64,000 bases of DNA from Mucilaginibacter ginsenosidivorans (GTDB lineage Bacteria; Bacteroidota; Bacteroidia; Sphingobacteriales; Sphingobacteriaceae). The notes beneath the pieces are model-generated. The model was not told the DNA's origin and made no database searches. It saw only the letters and a program-made list of their open reading frames with translations. The stretch covers positions 1,364,001 through 1,428,000 of the forward strand of contig NZ_CP042436.1 in NCBI RefSeq assembly GCF_007971025.1, read 5' to 3'. Each line of letters opens with the position of its first letter. Within the stretch, counting starts at the first letter, position 1. The position numbers and the translations under genes were made by a program. Shown here piece by piece: positions 35,879-43,764 of the stretch.

Positions 35879-36626
35879 TGCGGTATTCTTTGCCGGTAAG
35901 TTCAAGAAATAAACCTTCCAAACTGTCCTTGCTATGTTCTTTTAGTAATTCGGTCAGGGTATTTTGGGCGATGATCTCGCCGCTGTCGATCAGCGCCACT
36001 TCTTCGCACAAACCTTCAGCTTCGCTCAATTGATGCGAAGTGTAAATAAGCGTGGTCCCGTTTTTATTCAGTTCGAGCAGGTAATTGATAATGGCATGCC
36101 GTGTTTGCACATCGACACCGACGGTAGGTTCATCCAGTATCAGTACAGACGGATCATGAATAACCCCGATGGCCAGGTTTACCCTGCGCTTCATCCCGCC
36201 CGAAAATTTATCCACCTGTTTATTCCGGACGTTTTCCAGCCCGAGGATATGCAGCAATTCATCCGTGCGGGTTTTTATCTGGCGGCGGTTCAGGCCGGCC
36301 CAGGCGCCAAAAAATTCCAGGTTTTCCACCGGGCTCATTTCCTGGTAAAAAGAAAAGTCCTGCGGAACAAAGCCGAACAACGCATTTACCTTATTGCTGT
36401 GCCGGCTTACATCGTGGCCCAGCAGTTCAACGGTGCCCTGGTTGGCCGACAATAGCCCTGTCATCAGGCTCAGTAAAGTGGTCTTCCCGGCACCGTTCGG
36501 CCCGAATAAACCAAAACGCTCACCTTTTTTTACTTTCAGGTTCAGCCCCGAAAAGGTAACGCCATCATTGCCGGGATAATGAAAGCCCAGGTTACTGATT
36601 TTTATGGCCAATTCGTTATTTACCAT
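35868..36626 (-). CDS. ABC transporter ATP-binding protein (pigment cluster)
   Basis: A 252-residue ATPase with Walker A GPNGAGKTTL, Q-loop FVPQDFSFY, signature FSGGMKRRVNLA, Walker B SVLILDEPTVGVD and H-loop TSHQLSEAE. It belongs to the ABC-2 exporter (CcmA/NatA-like) group. It overlaps the permease at its 3' end and the BtrH-like gene at its 5' end, so the three are translationally coupled. Confidence 0.92.
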   Translation of the reverse strand: MVNNELAIKISNLGFHYPGNDGVTFSGLNLKVKKGERFGLFGPNGAGKTTLLSLMTGLLSANQGTVELLGHDVSRHSNKVNALFGFVPQDFSFYQEMSPVENLEFFGAWAGLNRRQIKTRTDELLHILGLENVRNKQVDKFSGGMKRRVNLAIGVIHDPSVLILDEPTVGVDVQTRHAIINYLLELNKNGTTLIYTSHQLSEAEGLCEEVALIDSGEIIAQNTLTELLKEHSKDSLEGLFLELTGKEYRNDV

Positions 36627-37630
36627 TTTATATTTTTCAAAGCCAAAAAGGCACTCTTTTCCAGGTCGGCAATTTCAAGCAGGTAGTCGCCCATCTGGTC
36701 AAAATCCTGCTGGCTGCCCAACCGTCCCTTGTATATACCTGCAGCATGTACGGCTGCCGTGCGCCAAAGGTCGCCCGATTGGGTGAAAATTCTTGAAATT
36801 TCAAGCAGTTCGTCCTTGTGGGTATAGGCGTGTGCTTCCTGTAAAAAGGCCGCATAAATATAGCGAAAACCACCGCCGCCGGTGCCAATTTCTTCCTGCA
36901 TCCGTACCAGCTGCGCCAGGTACGAGCCGGCTTTCTGCACACCCAGTTTGTCGCGCCAATTCCTGATCTTTCCCGCAAGGTATTTGATGCCTTTAACGCC
37001 CGCAAAAGGCCCCGGAATACTAAGCATCATAAAGGTGTTCCGTTTTATTCCTTTAATGATCGCTTTCTGTATTTGGTCGTCGGTAATATCCGATTTACTT
37101 TCCGCATAATAAAGCTGCCCCCTTGGCGCAAGGGTGCCCCTGGCAAATCTTACGCGTTCCAGTTCGTAGCTCGTTAGCTGGGTTGGCGTCTCCATCACCG
37201 GGTCGCTGATGAGGTAATTATCATCCTCCTTGCCAAAAACAATAAGGTTATGGGCATTAAAATGAAAGCGGTATTCGCGCGGAAAATAAGAAAGGTAGTA
37301 AACCCCCACCTGGCAGCCAACCGGCCTGCCCTCATCAAGGCACTGTTTTAAGGCGGCTTCAGCTTTTTCTTTTGAACCGAATTTTTTCCGTACAACCGGT
37401 ATCCCTAAAGCCTGGCAGGTCTTTTTAAATATCAATCCCGGGAATGTACGGAAAGCTATGGCCGGCCCATTATTGATCTTGATAAACGGCAGGTAAGTGA
37501 AAAATAACCCGGCGCCAATGCCAAAGGCCAGCGGCTCGGTTATTTTATCTCCTGATATTTTGCGCAATAAGCTGCTGGTAACACCGGATTCGCAATGTGC
37601 CGACTGGCGGTGTTCAAAATCAAGCTTCAT
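36620..37630 (-). CDS. BtrH-like N-terminal domain / DUF4872 protein, putative acyltransferase
   Basis: A 336-residue protein with a BtrH N-terminal-type papain-like domain: candidate nucleophile C13 (QSAHCESG), His near residue 126 (FHFNAHNLIVFG) and Asp in LISDPVMET, a plausible Cys-His-Asp triad, then a C-terminal DUF4872-type helical region. In butirosin synthesis BtrH moves an acyl group from an ACP to an aminoglycoside. In this operon, with darA/darB and an exporter, the analogous job would be joining the ACP-bound polyene acid to the dialkylresorcinol hydroxyl. That is inference. Overlaps both neighbouring genes. Confidence 0.75.
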   Translation of the reverse strand: MKLDFEHRQSAHCESGVTSSLLRKISGDKITEPLAFGIGAGLFFTYLPFIKINNGPAIAFRTFPGLIFKKTCQALGIPVVRKKFGSKEKAEAALKQCLDEGRPVGCQVGVYYLSYFPREYRFHFNAHNLIVFGKEDDNYLISDPVMETPTQLTSYELERVRFARGTLAPRGQLYYAESKSDITDDQIQKAIIKGIKRNTFMMLSIPGPFAGVKGIKYLAGKIRNWRDKLGVQKAGSYLAQLVRMQEEIGTGGGGFRYIYAAFLQEAHAYTHKDELLEISRIFTQSGDLWRTAAVHAAGIYKGRLGSQQDFDQMGDYLLEIADLEKSAFLALKNIKW

Positions 37631-38027
37631 GCACGGTCATTGTTTTTAGCTCATCAACCTTTACGTTAAAGGCGTCGGCATATTTTTGTAGTTTTTTTTC
37701 TGATAAGCGTTTGAATACTTCTGGCTTTAAATGCCGTTTTATCTGCCATTTCCAATACCCGGTATAGCCGGCTAATATGCCAATGCCCATCAAACGATAT
37801 TCCATAAAAAATAATAGCGGACTGGCCGCGCCATTCAAAACCTGTTGCCGGGCTTTGGCTATGCGTTCTTCCACCTCCTTCCAGGCCACGTTCAGCGCTT
37901 CGTTCTTTACGTCCCAGCCATTGCTTAACTCGGTGGTATATTTCCCCGAACTGTCTGTAGCATAGCAAACCTCTTTGGTGATCTTCCCGAGGGCACCCAT
38001 ATCCTGCGGCACATTTTCCTTCTTCAT
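37620..38027 (-). CDS. Conserved hypothetical protein of the pigment cluster
   Basis: A 135-residue protein I do not recognise. It begins MKKENVPQDMGALGKITKEV, has a central hydrophobic stretch (PLLFFMEYRLMGIGILAGYTGYW) that may be a membrane helix or an amphipathic hairpin, and a basic C-terminal helix (KRLSEKKLQKYADAFNVKVDEL). Its 3' end overlaps the BtrH-like gene by 11 bases, indicating tight coupling, so it may be a partner of that enzyme or of the DarB ketosynthase upstream. Confidence 0.7.
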   Translation of the reverse strand: MKKENVPQDMGALGKITKEVCYATDSSGKYTTELSNGWDVKNEALNVAWKEVEERIAKARQQVLNGAASPLLFFMEYRLMGIGILAGYTGYWKWQIKRHLKPEVFKRLSEKKLQKYADAFNVKVDELKTMTVHEA

Positions 38028-38094
38028 GATGACACGATTAAGGGATTATTTGGATCGAAAAAGTCATGAACCGTTCCATTTAACTAATAACAAG

Positions 38095-39243
38095 TTAACA
38101 AACCGTCAGCATCGCATACATATACGAAAAGCGCGCGCTTTCCGGAACGAGTAACAACAGACGGTCGCCTTTTTTAAGTTTACCGCTGTGGAACAGTTCG
38201 TCGATCATCAGGTACACCGAGGCTGCGCCTACGTTGCCCACGGTATAGAGGTTGATGAACCATTTTTCGTACGGGATGCCGCCGCCGTAAAATTCTACCA
38301 GGTCGTATATCTTGCTTTTAAAAAAATCGCTGGATATGTGCGGCAGAAAGTAATCGATATCCCCTGCAGTCAGCCCTTTTTTATCGAATATCTCCTTTAT
38401 CTTTTTACCGCCCAGGTGAACTATGTTATCGCTTAGTAAAGTAATATCCTGCTTTACACTGAAGATGGACTTATTCATGATCTCTTCCGGCGTATAATCC
38501 ATAAAGCCTTTCAGCGAACCATCTTCCATCTTCTCACCGCCCATATACATACAGGTATCCATAACGTTGGCATAGGAAGCACCCTCTATCCAGTCTACAC
38601 GCAGGCTTAAGCCATCAGGGTTTGGCTTATCAGACATCAAAAATGCCGAGGCCCCGTCTGACAGCATCCATCTTAAAAAATCTTTTTGAAATGCGATGAA
38701 AGGATTGTCTTCCATTTCTTTCAGTTTCTGTGCTTCCTCTTCAAAAACATCTGAAACCAGGAGCCCTGAAAACCGCTCGGAACCTGTAGCAATGGCATTC
38801 TTTACCTCGCCTGCTTTAATGGCCAGGTACGCAAATTTAAGCGCGTGCATGCCAGCGCAGCAAACCCCCGCCGGCGATACTACTTCGATCGACTCAAACT
38901 CAGGCAGCCAGCCGTGTGCCATTACACCATGGCTCGGCATTACCTGGTCGGGTGATGAAGTTCCGCATGAAAGCAGTTCGATCTCTTTTATCTTTTCGGG
39001 ATCATTTTTAAACAGCTCCTTCACCGCCAGTGCCGTCATTTCGGCGTTGGTGTGGGTCGATTTGCCATTTTTATCCAGTGCATAATAGCGGTTGATAATG
39101 CCATTATTGCGTAATACTATCTTTTTTGATTTGGAGGGCCGGCCATCGATATAGCCGAGGTATTCCTCCATCTCGTCATTTGAAACGGGGTTATTAGGAA
39201 AAAATTTAGAGGTGGAGTTTATATAAACTTGGTTCACAGACAT
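38095..39243 (-). CDS. darB: DarB-like beta-ketoacyl-ACP synthase III
   Basis: A 382-residue KAS III-fold enzyme with an intact triad: C129 (GVCCAGMHAL), H302 (FLPHISSDFF) and N337 (TVGNVGAAS). In dialkylresorcinol biosynthesis DarB condenses a beta-ketoacyl thioester with a second acyl thioester; DarA then aids cyclisation. Adjacent position to darA (4-base gap) and the KAS III class make the DarB assignment strong. The last bases before its ATG lie just after the darA stop, consistent with coupling. Confidence 0.88.
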   Translation of the reverse strand: MSVNQVYINSTSKFFPNNPVSNDEMEEYLGYIDGRPSKSKKIVLRNNGIINRYYALDKNGKSTHTNAEMTALAVKELFKNDPEKIKEIELLSCGTSSPDQVMPSHGVMAHGWLPEFESIEVVSPAGVCCAGMHALKFAYLAIKAGEVKNAIATGSERFSGLLVSDVFEEEAQKLKEMEDNPFIAFQKDFLRWMLSDGASAFLMSDKPNPDGLSLRVDWIEGASYANVMDTCMYMGGEKMEDGSLKGFMDYTPEEIMNKSIFSVKQDITLLSDNIVHLGGKKIKEIFDKKGLTAGDIDYFLPHISSDFFKSKIYDLVEFYGGGIPYEKWFINLYTVGNVGAASVYLMIDELFHSGKLKKGDRLLLLVPESARFSYMYAMLTVC

Positions 39244-39247
39244 ATTA

Positions 39248-40147
39248 CTAACTTACTTGTAAATAGTTTTTTGTTTTAGCTTTAATTCTTTTTTGGGAAA
39301 AAGGTTTTATAAAAATTGCATCTAAGGTAAGAAGAATGGGCGCGCCAACGAACAACGCAACATAAAGATAATACTTAAATGCCATGAGCCAGAAGTGCCG
39401 GCGCTGTTTGCGTTCAATTAATCCTACCCATTTGGTATAAGTTGGTACAGCAGTGGTTTCCAGCAACATCAGCGGGTATTTTACCCTTACAGCATTTTGT
39501 TTCAGCAGTTCGTCCTGCATTCCTTCCCAGTCGTTCGTCATCAAATGCTTAGAAACGGTTTGCCCGTAAACTTTAGTATTGGCGATATCCTCGGGCGATA
39601 CGCCCGGTTTTGGGAATATGCCCAGGTACCTGTCTTTTTTACCCCCGAGCATCCAATGAAAGATGGTGAAAAAGCTAATGGCATTGGGATGTTTATCCAC
39701 CAGCGCGATATTACCAACCAGGCTGGCCCCGGCATCTTTCAATTTCTGGCGAACACGTTCGTAAGCATTGAGCCACATATTGCGTGCCTCGCTGATGGTG
39801 ATAACCGGGGTGCCTTCCAGGATATTTTTTATGGCAGGGTTATTCAATATTGAATTTGACGGTATGCTTGGCCAAAGAAACCAGGGCTGATAACCAAGGA
39901 TGACAAGGTCGTAGCGCTTTTCTTCCAGGTTAAATGGCTCTAATTCCGCCGGTACTTCCTGCACGCAATCAGGCATTACAGAATAAAAACGTTGCCCTGT
40001 CCAGGGGAATGGGTAATCGGATACTAATTTCACCTGCACTTTTTCGACATGATCGCCGGCCGCGGCGAGCGGCGCCGTAAAGTTATCAATGATGTCACGC
40101 ATTTGCCCTGACTGCGTGTAGTAAATGGCCAAAACCTTTTTATTCAT
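39248..40147 (-). CDS. darA: DarA-like dialkylresorcinol condensing enzyme
   Basis: A 299-residue protein of the DarA family: flavodoxin-like start VLAIYYTQSGQMRDII, the family segment LVILGYQPWFLWPSIPSNSI, and a hydrophobic C-terminal segment (YYLYVALFVGAPILLTL) that looks membrane-associated. With DarB it builds the dialkylresorcinol ring, with aromatisation probably helped by DarA. Presence of darA beside darB is the main evidence for a flexirubin-type pathway. A TAATTTTG box (minus strand, 40162-40155) lies only 7 bases before the ATG and could give a leaderless message. Confidence 0.9.
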   Translation of the reverse strand: MNKKVLAIYYTQSGQMRDIIDNFTAPLAAAGDHVEKVQVKLVSDYPFPWTGQRFYSVMPDCVQEVPAELEPFNLEEKRYDLVILGYQPWFLWPSIPSNSILNNPAIKNILEGTPVITISEARNMWLNAYERVRQKLKDAGASLVGNIALVDKHPNAISFFTIFHWMLGGKKDRYLGIFPKPGVSPEDIANTKVYGQTVSKHLMTNDWEGMQDELLKQNAVRVKYPLMLLETTAVPTYTKWVGLIERKQRRHFWLMAFKYYLYVALFVGAPILLTLDAIFIKPFSQKRIKAKTKNYLQVS

Positions 40148-40159
40148 TCGGCGGCAAAA

Positions 40160-40648
40160 TTAGAAATCTTCCTTGTGCAACACTTTGGAATTTGAACAAT
40201 AATCCAAAATAGCATGCTGCACGGCAGGCGACAGGCTTTTGAAGTTTTTGATAACGAATGCCTTGTCCTTTTCAATATCCGACCGGTACTTTACTATTCT
40301 TGGTGCGTGCTCCTCTATCGTCAGGCGCAAAAAATGAAACTCGGTATGGTCGGGGTCAGCCATCAACGCTGTTTCAAGTTTGATACGCCCCTCTTTAAAC
40401 GACTTAAGCTTATCCTTGTTTTTTTTCAGCAGGTCGGCTTTTTTCATCAGCAAAGCGCCGGTATAGCCATCCCGCTCTTTTTCGGGAGCGGCAGAAAGGT
40501 CCCGGATCTCGTTATCTATCGCGTCTATGTCACCTGATTTCATAACGGCATAAAACGCGGCCTTGTCGAATTTTTGTTGCAGCGGCCGGCCAATAACGAT
40601 GCCCGCAGTCAGCAATATCAGCCCTGTAAAAAATATGATCCTTCTCAT
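40160..40648 (-). CDS. Small exported or membrane-anchored hypothetical protein
   Basis: A 162-residue protein starting at 40648 (MRRIIFFTGLILLTAGIVIG), whose first 20 residues form a signal peptide or anchor; an upstream ATG would add 14 non-hydrophobic residues. The remainder is helical and charged with a TPR-like feel (GALLMKKADLLKKNKDKLKS, TALMADPDHTEFHFLRL). It is the first gene of block 2, 12 bases before darA. No function can be assigned; it may be a periplasmic accessory factor. Confidence 0.68.
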   Translation of the reverse strand: MRRIIFFTGLILLTAGIVIGRPLQQKFDKAAFYAVMKSGDIDAIDNEIRDLSAAPEKERDGYTGALLMKKADLLKKNKDKLKSFKEGRIKLETALMADPDHTEFHFLRLTIEEHAPRIVKYRSDIEKDKAFVIKNFKSLSPAVQHAILDYCSNSKVLHKEDF

Positions 40649-40747
40649 TGTAGTTGTACCAAACATAGTAAATATTCGATGGCCCCGCAACAGTCCGGCG
40701 ACCGCATAGTTGTGAGAATATCTGATATTTATACCTTAAAACTAATT

Positions 40748-40755
40748 TACTTTTG
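40748..40755 (+). promoter_or_regulatory. Candidate -7 box for block 3
   Basis: TACTTTTG is an exact TAnnTTTG match in the 210-base divergent gap between block 2 and block 3. It would give a leader of about 100 bases before the TTG start at 40859. No convincing -33 element is seen. Confidence 0.3.
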
Positions 40756-40858
40756 TTTACTTTGAGGCTGCAATTTTTTCTGTTTTAGGAATAAATTGCT
40801 TTTTTTAATACCCCTTGTTAAGACAGGCTAAGGTTATAAAAGTTTAAAAGATCGAAAG

Positions 40859-41656
40859 TTGGATACAAACACGCAGTTTTCAGGTTTGTGGGCTGTTATT
40901 TTGGGGGGATCGGGCGGTTTTGGATTTGCTTCGGTTGAAAAACTGGTCCGCCACGGTATGAATATCGCTGTGCTTTACCGCGAAACATCTGTTGGCGAAA
41001 AACCTTTGCTTGAGAAATTCTCAAAAATGGCAGCCGAAAACGGCGTTACTATCCTGCCTTTTAATGTAAATGCGTTAACCGCCGAAGGGCGCGCATCGGT
41101 CATTCAAAAATTGACCGCTGAAAACGGCATAGCAAAACACGGCGTAAAGCTGCTGCTGCACTCCATAGCGCGCGGTAATTTAAAACCTTTAGCAGGTAAT
41201 GATGTTCTGACTACCGACGATATCCAGTTTACAACTTATGCCATGTCGAACAGCTTGCTTGACTGGACAAGGGATATCCTGGATGCTGATCTTTTTCATG
41301 AAGACGCCCGTGTTATCGGGCTTACGAGCGAAGGCGCCCACAAGTACTGGGAGGGTTATGCCGCGGTGTCGCTGGCTAAATCATCGCTGGAGAGCCTGGC
41401 TAAATATATGGCGGTGGAGTTTGCACCGATGGGGTTGAAAACAAATATCATCCAGGCGGGAATTACCCCGACGGCATCATTAAAAATGATACCCGGGAGC
41501 GAAAAATTGATAGCCATAGGCAACGAACGCAACCCCATGGGGCGTATTACACAGCCCGGCGATGTGGCGAATGTTATTTACCTGCTTTGTACCGGCGAGG
41601 CTTTCTGGATAAACGGGGCGTTAATTCACGTAGACGGCGGCGAACATTGCCGATAG
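40859..41656 (+). CDS. FabI-like enoyl-ACP reductase (SDR)
   Basis: A 265-residue SDR with a FabI-type active site: Y167 and K174 separated by six residues (YAAVSLAK), not the Tyr-x3-Lys of FabG, plus the glycine-rich GGSGGFGFAS and HSIARG segments. The start is TTG at 40859: an in-frame stop at 40829 and no ATG before codon 49 leave no other choice. A saturating enzyme is not needed for a conjugated polyene, so it probably serves saturated alkyl chains of the dialkylresorcinol. Confidence 0.8.
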   Translation: MDTNTQFSGLWAVILGGSGGFGFASVEKLVRHGMNIAVLYRETSVGEKPLLEKFSKMAAENGVTILPFNVNALTAEGRASVIQKLTAENGIAKHGVKLLLHSIARGNLKPLAGNDVLTTDDIQFTTYAMSNSLLDWTRDILDADLFHEDARVIGLTSEGAHKYWEGYAAVSLAKSSLESLAKYMAVEFAPMGLKTNIIQAGITPTASLKMIPGSEKLIAIGNERNPMGRITQPGDVANVIYLLCTGEAFWINGALIHVDGGEHCR

Positions 41657-41659
41657 GTG

Positions 41660-41768
41660 ATGTGCAGATTTTAAATGTGCAGATATGCAGATTAATTATA
41701 TATAGGAAAAACTATTTCACCAACTTGCAGGGTACATTTGCACATCTGTAATTTGCACATCCGCACAT
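41660..41768. repeat. Imperfect inverted repeat of TGTGCAGAT units
   Basis: A 33-base left arm (41660-41692) with repeated TGTGCAGAT-like motifs and a 33-base right arm (41736-41768) with TTTGCACATCTG-like motifs face each other in the gap between the enoyl reductase and FabZ-like genes. The match between arms is partial. Probably a REP-type intergenic element within the operon. Confidence 0.55.
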
Positions 41769-41780
41769 TAAACTGAACTT

Positions 41781-42245
41781 ATGAATAATCACATACTAAG
41801 CCACTTGCCTTATAAATCATCTTTCCGCTTTGTGGATCACATTTCGGAACTGAGCGAGGATGGTGTGATAGGCGAATACACACTAAAGGAAGATGCCTTT
41901 TTTTACGAGGATCATTTTGAAGGCAATCCCGTGACGCCAGGGGTTATCATCACCGAAATAATGGCGCAGATAGGCCTGGTGGTGCTGGGGATATTTTTGC
42001 TGTTAAAGGAAAGCGATTTCAATTTCGGGGACGATGTAGCAGCATTTCCGCTGCTGACATCAACCGAAGTGTCCTTTCATAAAATGGTTCTGCCAGGGCA
42101 AAAAGTAAAGGTCACATCGGAAAAAGAGTATTTCCGCTTTGGTAAACTGAAATGCTATGTTGAAATGCATGATAGTTCAGGCGACCTGGTTGCTAAGGGG
42201 ATGTTTTCGGGAATAGTCAAAAAAGTCGATCTGAAAAATGGCTAA
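41781..42245 (+). CDS. FabZ-like 3-hydroxyacyl-ACP dehydratase (complete active site)
   Basis: A 154-residue hotdog dehydratase with both catalytic residues: H45 in EDHFEGNPVTPG and E59 in ITEIMAQIG, 14 residues apart as in FabZ. Unlike the two half-site proteins of block 1 it should work as a homodimer. Its 3' end overlaps the ketosynthase gene by 8 bases. Together with the neighbouring reductase, ketosynthase and ACP it makes a small fatty-acid-type elongation set. Confidence 0.88.
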   Translation: MNNHILSHLPYKSSFRFVDHISELSEDGVIGEYTLKEDAFFYEDHFEGNPVTPGVIITEIMAQIGLVVLGIFLLLKESDFNFGDDVAAFPLLTSTEVSFHKMVLPGQKVKVTSEKEYFRFGKLKCYVEMHDSSGDLVAKGMFSGIVKKVDLKNG

Positions 42246-43509
42246 ACGCGTAGTGATCACAGGTATGGGGGTTGTTTCGCCCAATGGTATTGGCATTCCT
42301 GCTTTTTTAAATGCAATTCAGAAGGGTATATCGGGTATCCGTTTTGTGCCAAAGTACGAGGACCTGCATATGAGCTGCCATGTAGCCGGCATCCCCGAAT
42401 TTGAATGGGATAACCTTAAAACTTACATATCTGAGGTCAGCTTTCACGGGCTGAAAGGTACCAATATAGCATATGGAATTACTGCCGCCCTTGATGCATG
42501 GGCCGACGCCGGGCTACCTTATGATACTGATGAGCCTCGCTGGGAAACGGGTTGCGTTTTCGGTAACAGTGCGCCCGATTCGGAAGCGACCAAGAATGTC
42601 ATCAACAAGGTTGATAACCGGGAAGTGAAAAAATTAGGTTCGCGCGTGGTGGAACAAACCATGAACAGCGGTGTTACCTCCTTTATATCAGGGAGATTAG
42701 GTTTGGGGAACAGGGTGGTAACCAATTCGACAGCATGCGCGACGGGCACACAGGCTATTTTGATGGGCTATGAATATATTCAAAGCGGTTTGGCAAAGCG
42801 GATGCTGGTAGGCAGCGGCGAATATATCGATTCATATATTTTCGGAACTTTCGATTCCATGCGGGTGCTTTCGCGTAAGTTTAACGATCAGCCCGAACGC
42901 GCGTCGCGGCCAATGAGCGCATCCTACGGCGGGTTTGTACCGGGTTCGGGCGCCGCTGCGTTTGTGCTTGAGGACCTTGACTTTGCGCTGGCCCGTGGCG
43001 CACGCATATATGCAGAAGTTTTGGGTGGATGCGCCAATTCGGGCGGGCAGCGCGGCGGTGGCACCATGACGGCGCCTAACCCTGCAGGGGTGACACGCTG
43101 TATAAGCGAGGCGATGGAAAATTCAGGCATTAAACCTGGCGACATCGACCTGGTAAGCGGTCATCTTACAGCGACAATGGCCGATAAATACGAGATACAA
43201 AGCTGGGCGCAGGCCCTGGGAAGAAGCGGAAAGAATTTCCCGCTCACCAATTCGGTTAAGTCAATGATAGGGCATTGTTTAAGCGCAGCCGGCTCGATAG
43301 AGTCTGTGGCATGCGTATTGCAGATTGTGCATGGATTTGTGCATCCAAATATTAACTTAGAGGACCCAAACCCCGAGATACTCAGCATAGTAGACACGGA
43401 ATGTTTGCCCACAAGCATGATAAAGAAAGAAATTAATATAATTGCAAAAGCAAACTTTGGCTTCGGTGATGTCAATTGTTGCCTGATATTTTCAAAATTC
43501 AAAAATTAA
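42238..43509 (+). CDS. FabF-like beta-ketoacyl-ACP synthase II (block 3)
   Basis: A 423-residue KAS II enzyme with C167 (STACATGTQA), H309 (SGHLTAT) and H346 (MIGHCLSAAG). It starts inside the dehydratase gene, and its TAA is directly followed by the ACP gene. Unlike block 1 ketosynthases it has no degenerate partner next to it. Likely role is extension of fatty acyl chains that feed DarB. Confidence 0.92.
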   Translation: MAKRVVITGMGVVSPNGIGIPAFLNAIQKGISGIRFVPKYEDLHMSCHVAGIPEFEWDNLKTYISEVSFHGLKGTNIAYGITAALDAWADAGLPYDTDEPRWETGCVFGNSAPDSEATKNVINKVDNREVKKLGSRVVEQTMNSGVTSFISGRLGLGNRVVTNSTACATGTQAILMGYEYIQSGLAKRMLVGSGEYIDSYIFGTFDSMRVLSRKFNDQPERASRPMSASYGGFVPGSGAAAFVLEDLDFALARGARIYAEVLGGCANSGGQRGGGTMTAPNPAGVTRCISEAMENSGIKPGDIDLVSGHLTATMADKYEIQSWAQALGRSGKNFPLTNSVKSMIGHCLSAAGSIESVACVLQIVHGFVHPNINLEDPNPEILSIVDTECLPTSMIKKEINIIAKANFGFGDVNCCLIFSKFKN

Positions 43510-43764
43510 ATGACCAGGGAAGAGATTTTAAATGAGCTTAAAAAGGTTATCGCGCCATACACAACTAATAAGGAGATGCTGGACGGCATCAATGACCAAA
43601 CGGACCTGATAAGAGATTTAAAGATCAATTCAGCCAATTTGGTGGATATTATTATTGACGCGGAAGCTAAGTACAATATCGAGATCGATTACGATTCGGC
43701 CGATAAAATGATCAATGTGGGCAGCTGCATTGATGTGATATACGATAAACTCGATCAAAAGTAA
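43510..43764 (+). CDS. Acyl carrier protein with atypical Asn-Ser attachment motif
   Basis: An 84-residue ACP-fold protein. The attachment serine is S41 in LKINSANLVDI, where most ACPs have Asp-Ser-Leu. Helix II and III patterns are normal (DIIIDAEAKYNIEIDYDSAD). It lies between a KAS II and a PPTase gene, sharing one base with the latter, which suggests a dedicated carrier and activating enzyme. Confidence 0.85.
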   Translation: MTREEILNELKKVIAPYTTNKEMLDGINDQTDLIRDLKINSANLVDIIIDAEAKYNIEIDYDSADKMINVGSCIDVIYDKLDQK

